Shown piece after piece: positions 1 through 5,173 of a stretch of 5,173 nucleotides of DNA. The position numbers and the translations under genes are program-made. Origin of the DNA: Bacteroidota bacterium (GTDB lineage: Bacteria; Bacteroidota; Bacteroidia; Chitinophagales; Chitinophagaceae); NCBI GenBank assembly GCA_023391315.1, contig JAEWBD010000439.1, positions 1-5,173 on the forward strand, given 5' to 3'. The notes beneath the pieces are model-generated. The model was given only the letters and a program-made list of their open reading frames with translations. It was not told the origin of the DNA and did not search any database. How positions within the stretch are numbered: the first letter of the stretch is position 1; every line of letters begins with the position of its first letter.

Positions 1-851
1 CTTCCACAGGCGGTGCTGCATTCTTCCTGTCCGGCAAAAATGATTTTAATTACGATTATCTTGATTTAAGGGTTTTGCCGGAACATAAAGACCTGCTGCC
101 TTCCTTAAAAGATCTTGGCAAAGGCTCATCAAAATTTGATTTTAGGTTTTACATAACACCTGCTGTAAGCTATCGCAGAATTAAAGAAAACAGGGAGCCC
201 GTTAAGCAAAGTTCAAGCGCTTCTTTACAGTCTGATCTTCGCATTGATCCTTCGATTGCTATTAACCATAGCCCTGCTCTTGGTTATGAAACAGGGTTAG
301 GCCTTGGTTATAAGCTGAATAATAAATTTACACTCACAGGAGGCTTTCAGTTTAATATAAGCCAGTATAAGATAAACGCATTCTCCTATAAAGATGAACC
401 TGCGGCCGTTGTATTGGATGAAGGCGCATATTCCAGTACGGTTAATACGGTATCCAGCTTAAGAAGTGTATCAGGCACCAGGCCGCTTACTATTAAAAAC
501 CGTTATTTCCAATTATCAATGCCTGTAGGTATAGAATGGAATATTTTGAACCGCGGCAGATTTAGCTGGGGTTTGGGAACAGCTGTTCAGCCAACCTATA
601 CTTTCGATAAACAACCGCTTATAATTTCTTCCAATTATAAAAATTATACCGACGGATCTCCTTATGTGCGCAACTGGAATGTAAATGCCAATCTTGAAAC
701 ATTCTTTGGTTATACTACCGGCAGTTACCGCTGGCAAATTGGACCTCAGTTGCGTTATCAAATGTTGCCTTCCCTTGTTGACAAATATCCTAACAAGGAA
801 TACCTGCTTAACTATGGTGTGAAGATTGGTGTTGTGAAACAACTTAAATAG
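1..851 (+). CDS. Outer-membrane beta-barrel protein, C-terminal part (5' end outside window)
   Basis: The reading frame is open from base 3 to the TAG at 849-851, giving 282 residues with no believable start inside the window. The TTG at 75 lies within continuous coding sequence, so the gene begins further left. The visible protein is a series of alternating hydrophobic/polar stretches rich in Tyr, Phe and Gly, typical of beta-strands crossing the outer membrane. Examples are FYITPAVSYR (fragment residues about 50-59), the ETGLGLGYKL and FTLTGGFQF hairpin, YFQLSMPVGIEW, and the closing LLNYGVKIGVV. Polar, Ser/Asn-rich loops separate them. The segment YFQLSMPVGIEW resembles the strand (often YLxIPLxLKY) typical of small PorT-like/OMP_b-brl barrels of Bacteroidota. 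Some proteins of this type carry an N-terminal periplasmic or membrane-anchored region, but that part is not visible here. The substrate or role cannot be told from sequence. Barrel fold: fairly sure; specific function: unknown. Confidence 0.75.
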   Translation, partial: STGGAAFFLSGKNDFNYDYLDLRVLPEHKDLLPSLKDLGKGSSKFDFRFYITPAVSYRRIKENREPVKQSSSASLQSDLRIDPSIAINHSPALGYETGLGLGYKLNNKFTLTGGFQFNISQYKINAFSYKDEPAAVVLDEGAYSSTVNTVSSLRSVSGTRPLTIKNRYFQLSMPVGIEWNILNRGRFSWGLGTAVQPTYTFDKQPLIISSNYKNYTDGSPYVRNWNVNANLETFFGYTTGSYRWQIGPQLRYQMLPSLVDKYPNKEYLLNYGVKIGVVKQLK

Positions 852-915
852 TTACCTGCAATTCCCGTCAAAATTCTTAATATACTTAATTGCATTCAAG
901 CCTTAACAATGCCTG

Positions 916-948
916 TTGCATTATTCTTTATTGAGTGAATTACTTTTG
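916..948 (+). promoter_or_regulatory. Bacteroidota-type promoter (-33/-7) for uvrC
   Basis: TACTTTTG at 941-948 is an exact match to the TAnnTTTG -7 element recognised by the primary sigma factor of Bacteroidota. A TTG at 916-918 sits 22 bases upstream, within the 17-23 base spacing reported for the -33 element in this phylum. Transcription would then start a few bases downstream, at about 953-956, which is on or next to the uvrC ATG at 955. The elements are seen directly; the start point is inferred from the consensus geometry. Confidence 0.65.
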
Positions 949-954
949 CAAACT

Positions 955-2751
955 ATGGATGCAAAAGCATTTCAGGCAATTTCATCGTCACTCCCCAACA
1001 AGCCGGGTATTTATAAATACTTCGGCAACGATAATGAATTACTGTATGTAGGGAAAGCAAAAAATATAAGAAAAAGGGTAAGCTCTTATTTCAATAAAAC
1101 ATTTACCAGTTATAAAACGCATGAACTTGTAAACCGTATTCATCGTATAGAATTTACAATTGTTCATTCCGAGCAGGATGCTTTTTTGCTGGAGAACTCA
1201 CTGATAAAAGAATTTCAGCCAAGATTTAATATCAACTTAAAAGATGATAAATCTTACCCTTATATCATTATAAAAAAAGAACCTTTTCCCCGCATCTTTC
1301 TTACAAGAAAAAAGATAAACGATGGTTCTGAATATTTGGGGCCTTTTACTTCAGCAGGCAAAGTAAGAGAACTTATAAGCTTTATACGGCAATACATTCC
1401 GTTGCGTACCTGCAAGCTTAATCTTACCCAACAAAATATAGAAAGAAAAAAATTTAAAGTTTGCCTGGAGTATCATTTAGGCAATTGCAAAGGACCTTGT
1501 GAGGGATTGCAATCGCAGGAAGATTATACCGAAAGCCTTATGCAGGTGCGCCAGTTGCTTAAGGGAAATATGGCGCCTGTAATTTCAAAATATAAAACCA
1601 TTATGAATGAATATTCGGCTAACCTTGATTTTGAAAAAGCCGAAATGATCCGTAAGAAAATTGACCATCTTGAAAAATACCAGGCACGCTCTGTTGTAGT
1701 AAGCAGGCATTTAACCAATGTGGATGTATTTAGCATAGTTAAAGAAGCAGACGTTGCCTTTGTAAATTACCTGATGGTTCAGAACGGAACAATTATTCAA
1801 ACACATACGGTAGAATTACAAACAAGGCTTGAAGAAACAGAAAGCGATATTTTGGTTTTTGCCATTGCCCAGTTAAGAGAAAACTTCAACAGTACAGCGG
1901 CTGAAATAGTGGTTCCGTTTGCAATTGATTATCCTGAAGAAGATACGATTATAACAGTGCCTAAAGGTGGTGATAAACTTAAACTTATTGAACTGTCGCA
2001 AACAAATGTTCAATATTTCAGGCAGGAATTGAGAAGGCAAAAAACGTTGCACCTCGAACAAAGCAATGAAGCACAGCATAAAGTTTTGCTCGAGCTGCAG
2101 CAAGGCCTTGGCTTAAAAGAATTGCCTGCACACATTGAATGCTTTGATAATTCCAACTTCCAGGGAAGTTATCCTGTATCAGCAATGGTTTGTTTTAAAA
2201 ACGGGTTGCCAAGTAAAAAAGATTACAGGCATTTTAATGTGAAAACAGTAACAGGCATTAATGATTTTGCAACCATGAAAGAGGTTGTTTTCAGAAGATA
2301 TAAACGTTTGGTAAATGAAGAGCAGCCATTACCGCAACTGGTTATTATTGATGGTGGCAAAGGGCAGTTAAGCGCCGCTATGGAAAGCATTCACGAATTA
2401 AACCTTGAAGGAAAACTCACTGTAGTGGGACTTGCAAAGAATGAAGAAGAGATCTTTTTTCCCGGCGATACAGAATCTATAAAGCTTTCATGGAATAGTG
2501 AAGGCCTTAATCTCATAAGAAGAATACGGGATGAGGTACATCGTTTTGGCATAACATTTCATCGCAACAAACGTTCAAAAGGAACCTTTAAAAATGAGCT
2601 GGAAAACATTGAAGGCATCGGTGAAAAAACAGCAACATTGCTGCTGCAGCAATTTAAATCTGTAAAGAAGATAAAAGAAGCATCGTTTGATGAATTGCAA
2701 AGCGCCGTGGGCAAATCGAAAGCAGAAATTATTAAAGCTTATTTTAATTAA
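955..2751 (+). CDS. uvrC: UvrABC excision nuclease subunit C (UvrC)
   Basis: UvrC makes both incisions, 3' and 5' of a DNA lesion, after UvrA/UvrB recognition in cytoplasmic nucleotide excision repair. All family domains are present in order. The GIY-YIG nuclease domain (about 14-93) has GIY at 18-20, YVG at 31-33, Arg39 and the catalytic Glu80 in LLENSLIK. Four cysteines (153, 170, 178, 182) match the conserved set reported to bind an Fe-S cluster in E. coli UvrC. A UVR motif for UvrB binding spans about 209-243. The RNase H-like nuclease domain has Asp398 (FDNSNFQG), Asp466 (IIDGGKGQL) and His529 (DEVHRFGI), the expected catalytic triad. A tandem helix-hairpin-helix DNA-binding region closes the protein (about 550-598). 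The 598 residues fit the usual 590-620. I chose ATG 955 because its product begins MDAKAF, close to the DAKAF near the E. coli N-terminus; the in-frame TTG at 916 lies inside the promoter. No key residue is missing. Confidence 0.97.
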   Translation: MDAKAFQAISSSLPNKPGIYKYFGNDNELLYVGKAKNIRKRVSSYFNKTFTSYKTHELVNRIHRIEFTIVHSEQDAFLLENSLIKEFQPRFNINLKDDKSYPYIIIKKEPFPRIFLTRKKINDGSEYLGPFTSAGKVRELISFIRQYIPLRTCKLNLTQQNIERKKFKVCLEYHLGNCKGPCEGLQSQEDYTESLMQVRQLLKGNMAPVISKYKTIMNEYSANLDFEKAEMIRKKIDHLEKYQARSVVVSRHLTNVDVFSIVKEADVAFVNYLMVQNGTIIQTHTVELQTRLEETESDILVFAIAQLRENFNSTAAEIVVPFAIDYPEEDTIITVPKGGDKLKLIELSQTNVQYFRQELRRQKTLHLEQSNEAQHKVLLELQQGLGLKELPAHIECFDNSNFQGSYPVSAMVCFKNGLPSKKDYRHFNVKTVTGINDFATMKEVVFRRYKRLVNEEQPLPQLVIIDGGKGQLSAAMESIHELNLEGKLTVVGLAKNEEEIFFPGDTESIKLSWNSEGLNLIRRIRDEVHRFGITFHRNKRSKGTFKNELENIEGIGEKTATLLLQQFKSVKKIKEASFDELQSAVGKSKAEIIKAYFN

Positions 2752-2753
2752 AG

Positions 2754-2777
2754 GGGGCCGGATGAAAATCCGGCCCC
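2754..2777 (+). terminator. GC-rich hairpin after uvrC, probable transcription terminator
   Basis: GGGGCCGGAT (2754-2763) and ATCCGGCCCC (2768-2777) form a perfect 10-bp stem closed by a GAAA loop, a GNRA-type tetraloop. It begins two bases after the uvrC stop codon. The following sequence is GGTTTAAAA, so only a three-T run follows and the classical U-tract is missing. It may end uvrC transcription, protect the mRNA 3' end, or both. Read on the minus strand it is again a strong hairpin followed by CTTTAATTAAAA, so it could also back up the gldN terminator. Confidence 0.65.
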
Positions 2778-2800
2778 GGTTTAAAATCCAATATCCTATG

Positions 2801-2825
2801 AAAAACCGTTACAAATGTATGTAAC
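2801..2825 (-). terminator. Possible intrinsic terminator for the gldMN transcript
   Basis: On the minus strand GTTACA (complement of 2825-2820) pairs with TGTAAC (complement of 2813-2808) around a six-base loop. GGTTTTT follows (complement of 2807-2801). A short hairpin followed by a T-run about 50 bases past the gldN stop is the right arrangement for an intrinsic terminator. The stem is only 6 bp and AT-leaning, so it may be weak and depend on the GC-rich hairpin just beyond it. Confidence 0.4.
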
Positions 2826-2874
2826 AACTTTCTCTTTTATCAAATTTTTTTATAATAAGATTTAATTTATTTTA

Positions 2875-3945
2875 TTAATAACTCCAAAGCGATTGTTCGT
2901 AGTTAAATATCTTATCCTTAATTTTTTCGCCCTGCAATAACCTGAACAAAGTATTATTTGGATATACAGCAGATAAAGGCAGGTTATAAGGATTATCAAT
3001 AGTAGATTGAACAATATAGCTGGTGAACAACCTGCTTTCAAACAATTCTTCCCATGTCATGCCTGCACTCATATTCTTAGCATTATACACGTTATACTTG
3101 GCAAGTATTGGCCTGAGGTCAGGATAGTAAACCCACCAAACCGGCCTGTCACTGTTGGCAATTATATCACCGGTTGAAAGTTTGTAGGGAATTACCGGTG
3201 CAATTCCAATAATCCTTACATATAACTTACTGCTTTCTTTATCAAACACCCATTCTTCTTTCAGCCGGAATTTATAAATAGAATCGGGATCGGTTGCCTT
3301 TGCACGTACCTGGTAGCCTTTAACGTTACCATCATCATCATAAACTTTTACGGTATCAGAACCGCCGCCAAAAGCATTGATGGCATCATCTGCTGTAATG
3401 GGTGTTGTAAACCTGTCGTCATCTGCGCTAAACGCAGTTACGGTACCATCTTTTATAGCTTTTAAAAGAATAGAAATAAAACGTTGGCTGCCATTATCTT
3501 CAACGCCTGCATACCGGAATGTCTGGTTCATTTTTTCCCTTGCATCAATTTCACGCCAAACCCTTACCACATAAACAGCATCATCTTCCCTTATATTCTC
3601 ATAAGCAAGCGGTATTCTTTCCCGGATAAGGTTTTTCTCAAAAATGCCATCCGTACGCAAGGACATCTTGGTACTATCCATCAATCCGTTATTGGTGCTT
3701 TGTATAACCTCCATAGGCAATGTAGTGTCGATACCAACACCGGCATTGTTATCAGGATTGCCATAATTGGAGGGAGTTTGATTATTCCCGTTTATACTGG
3801 TATCCGGATCAGGATTATTCTGCTGATTCGTTTGCTGCTCCGGGGCACCATAATTATTCCTGCGTTGAACCGGCCTTTGTGCATCAATATAATTAGCTGC
3901 ACAAAGCGTAAACGCCAACAACAATATAACTGCAATACGCTTCAT
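2875..3945 (-). CDS. gldN: Gliding motility / type IX secretion protein GldN
   Basis: GldN (PorN) is a periplasmic part of the type IX secretion system; with the lipoprotein GldK/PorK it forms a ring under the outer membrane, contacted by the GldM rod. The 356-residue protein starts with a signal peptide (KR, hydrophobic core 4-17, likely cut after IDA at 20-22, leaving mature Gln23). Cys15 does not fit a lipobox because the preceding residue is Leu. Residues 23 to about 77 are an Asn/Gln/Pro-rich linker. The folded GldN domain follows, recognised by IREDDAVYVVRVWREIDAR (118-136) with KMN next, LLKAIKDGTVTAF (160-172), LKEEWVFDKESSKLYVRIIG (228-247), the WWVYYPDLR patch (270-278) and MTWEELFESRLFTSYIVQST (296-315). 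The ATG at 3945 was chosen because it opens directly onto the signal peptide and lies 10 bases after gldM; a longer in-frame version reading from 4059 would overlap gldM and bury the signal peptide. It is the last gene of its operon. Confidence 0.93.
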   Translation of the reverse strand: MKRIAVILLLAFTLCAANYIDAQRPVQRRNNYGAPEQQTNQQNNPDPDTSINGNNQTPSNYGNPDNNAGVGIDTTLPMEVIQSTNNGLMDSTKMSLRTDGIFEKNLIRERIPLAYENIREDDAVYVVRVWREIDAREKMNQTFRYAGVEDNGSQRFISILLKAIKDGTVTAFSADDDRFTTPITADDAINAFGGGSDTVKVYDDDGNVKGYQVRAKATDPDSIYKFRLKEEWVFDKESSKLYVRIIGIAPVIPYKLSTGDIIANSDRPVWWVYYPDLRPILAKYNVYNAKNMSAGMTWEELFESRLFTSYIVQSTIDNPYNLPLSAVYPNNTLFRLLQGEKIKDKIFNYEQSLWSY

Positions 3946-3958
3946 AATATCTTTATTA
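3946..3958 (-). promoter_or_regulatory. gldM/gldN junction: tandem stops and weak ribosome binding site
   Basis: Read on the minus strand the junction is TAATAAAGATATT followed by the gldN ATG. gldM ends in two adjacent in-frame stops (TAATAA, 3958-3953). The only purine-rich stretch before gldN is AAAGA (3954-3950), four bases from the ATG. That is a poor Shine-Dalgarno site, as is common in Bacteroidota. With a 10-base gap, gldN is probably translated partly by ribosomes finishing gldM. The sequence supports the 3945 start; coupling is inferred. Confidence 0.45.
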
Positions 3959-5173
3959 ATATAAATTAAACACAATAGGCGGCAATATTCTTGTTCCGCC
4001 CGGGCCTGCAGCGGCAATGTTATCAATCGTAACAGTTGATCCCGGCCTGCATTTCTCAATAAGATCTTGTATGGAAGAAAAACTTGCGCCCTTTACATCC
4101 CTGAACTGCAACTGCGGGAACCCTGCCCCGGTTAAAACAATTGTATATCCTGTAACATTAAATTTCACACCTTCAAATACAAAATTTTCAAGATCGGCGC
4201 GAACACCAGGTTGTGCTTTAAAGTCATTCACACGCATGCGCCCACCTTTATTTATTCCAACCTTACCAACTGGATCAGGCACATCTTTTACTTTAAATTC
4301 AAAGGTGCTGGCCTTTCCATCTGCATTAACGGTTACAACCGCAGGTGTGCCGGCCCGGCCGGGACGAACGATATATTTACCGGCACCTGTTTTCGTCAAA
4401 GTGCCATTAGTCATGCTCACATGCACTTTTTCATCACCCACATTGCCACCACTTACGCTTATAGGATTCTCTAAGCCAACATAAAAAACTTTTACTGCAT
4501 CTGCACTAACGCTGGCGCCTGTTGGAGAGCCAACCGTAATGGGTATATCATAAGCTGCCTGCTCCTGTTTGCCTGTGGCCTGGTTAAAATAAGAAATCAC
4601 AACATGCTTTGTGTAAGAGCCTGCTCCACCCGCTGTGAATTTATATTCGGCAACACCATTTGCATTTAAAGGAGCAGTAACACCATCAATTGTTACAGTA
4701 GGTTTAGCATCTGCATTATAGGCGCCAATACCTGCCGTAAGCGTTATTTCCTGTCCGGGCATAGCATAACTTGAGCTTTGTCCAACCAGCGGCTGATACG
4801 TATTGAAAACCTGTTTTACAGCGCCAACCTGCTGGTAAAAATAATCCACTATCATAGCTTCACTGTTCTTAACGTCATTCTCAAATTTGCTGAGAATGGT
4901 TCTGGCAGCAACCGCCGGTGTCATATAAAAATAAGAGGCAGACCAATCTTTTTGATTGGCCTTATTGTTTGTTTTAAAGATAGTAGTATCAATAGGCAAT
5001 GAGGCTTCAAATGTTTTCCTTGCAGCAGGATCTTTAATCATGCTCAATAAATCAGACCTTAATTTACCCAACTCAATATGCAATGAATCGCCAGCCTTTC
5101 CGGGATCCGTCATTACCCTTGTAGCTGCTTCCAGGTCATCTTCTTTAAAAGTGCTGTCTTCCGGGTTCCATTC
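3956..5173 (-). CDS. gldM: Gliding motility / type IX secretion protein GldM, C-terminal part (5' end outside window)
   Basis: GldM (PorM) is anchored in the inner membrane by one N-terminal helix held in the GldL ring and reaches across the periplasm as a dimer to the GldK/GldN ring. It passes proton-motive-force energy to the type IX translocon and, in gliding species, to the adhesin machinery. The frame is open to the right edge, giving 405 residues. The family is about 510-520 long, so roughly 110 residues, including the membrane helix, lie outside. Fragment residues 1 to about 130 are the helical first periplasmic domain, with MTPAVAARTILSKFENDVK (84-102) typical of it. Three beta-rich domains follow: about 131-215 (from SYAMPGQEITLTAG), about 216-295 (from VKVFYVGLENPISVSGG, a strong family signature) and about 296-405 (from KVKDVPDPVGKVGINKGG). 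The methionine encoded at 5113-5111 is internal, not the start. gldN follows 10 bases later in the usual gldM-gldN order, so gldK and gldL are expected upstream. Confidence 0.93.
   Translation of the reverse strand, partial: EWNPEDSTFKEDDLEAATRVMTDPGKAGDSLHIELGKLRSDLLSMIKDPAARKTFEASLPIDTTIFKTNNKANQKDWSASYFYMTPAVAARTILSKFENDVKNSEAMIVDYFYQQVGAVKQVFNTYQPLVGQSSSYAMPGQEITLTAGIGAYNADAKPTVTIDGVTAPLNANGVAEYKFTAGGAGSYTKHVVISYFNQATGKQEQAAYDIPITVGSPTGASVSADAVKVFYVGLENPISVSGGNVGDEKVHVSMTNGTLTKTGAGKYIVRPGRAGTPAVVTVNADGKASTFEFKVKDVPDPVGKVGINKGGRMRVNDFKAQPGVRADLENFVFEGVKFNVTGYTIVLTGAGFPQLQFRDVKGASFSSIQDLIEKCRPGSTVTIDNIAAAGPGGTRILPPIVFNLY

Noticed and set aside
75..77. TTG at 75 as the start codon of the barrel protein
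   Set aside because: The frame stays open and coding-like to base 3, so this is an internal Leu codon and the gene continues past the left edge.
516..842. Minus-strand open frame inside the barrel gene, and similar ones inside uvrC at 1524-1736 and 1873-2103
   Set aside because: Antisense to clear coding sequence, with no family features.
857..894. Inverted repeat TGCAATT (857-863) / AATTGCA (888-894) as a terminator for the barrel gene
   Set aside because: Only 7 bp, AT-rich, with a 24-base loop and no T-run after it; easily expected by chance in AT-rich sequence.
916..954. TTG at 916 as an upstream start for uvrC, adding 13 residues
   Set aside because: These bases hold the -33/-7 promoter elements, the added residues do not resemble UvrC, and the ATG at 955 gives the expected family N-terminus.
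3330..3340. ATC trinucleotide run as a microsatellite
   Set aside because: Only three or four units, and it simply encodes an Asp-Asp-Asp turn (residues 203-205) in GldN.
3899..3903. Cys15 of GldN as a lipoprotein attachment site
   Set aside because: The residues before it (Phe-Thr-Leu) do not fit a lipobox, which needs Gly, Ala or Ser just before the Cys; in this system GldK, not GldN, is the lipoprotein.
4017..4484. Long open frame on the plus strand inside gldM, with others at 3484-3969, 3377-3574, 4211-4474 and 4778-5002
   Set aside because: They lie opposite well-supported gldM/gldN coding sequence, have no recognisable domains and no promoter or ribosome binding site; they are shadows of the real genes.

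Overview
The window looks like an ordinary chromosomal stretch from a Bacteroidota bacterium, most likely in or near the Chitinophagaceae. Three things point there: the gliding/type IX secretion genes gldM and gldN, which are confined to this phylum; a Bacteroidota-type promoter (TTG, 22 bases, TAnnTTTG) directly in front of uvrC; and a fairly AT-rich sequence with an outer-membrane beta-barrel protein of the kind common in this group. The family assignment is an inference; the phylum is well supported.

Layout. Bases 1-851 (+) hold the C-terminal 282 residues of an outer-membrane beta-barrel protein whose start lies left of the window. Bases 852-954 are a short intergenic gap carrying the uvrC promoter. 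Bases 955-2751 (+) are a complete uvrC (598 residues) for nucleotide excision repair. Bases 2752-2874 are the junction between the convergent uvrC and gldN, with a strong GC-rich hairpin just after uvrC and a weaker hairpin plus T-run placed to end gldN transcription. Bases 2875-3945 (-) are a complete gldN. Bases 3956-5173 (-) are the C-terminal 405 residues of gldM, cut by the right edge. No stretch longer than about 125 bases lacks a gene.

Function. GldM and GldN are core parts of the type IX secretion system. GldM is the periplasm-spanning rod of the GldLM motor and GldN is its periplasmic partner, which works with the lipoprotein GldK in a ring below the outer membrane. The genes lie 10 bases apart in the usual order, gldM then gldN, and gldN is the last gene of the operon because the next gene converges on it. 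In relatives gldK and gldL precede gldM, so they are expected just beyond the right edge. UvrC is a housekeeping repair nuclease, apparently expressed from its own promoter and unrelated to secretion. The beta-barrel protein has no functional link to its neighbours that the sequence shows.

I found no mobile element, CRISPR array, RNA gene, phage gene or clear new system. The points most worth a second look are the possible leaderless uvrC transcript, the Asn/Gln/Pro-rich linker after the GldN signal peptide, and the two-hairpin convergent junction.
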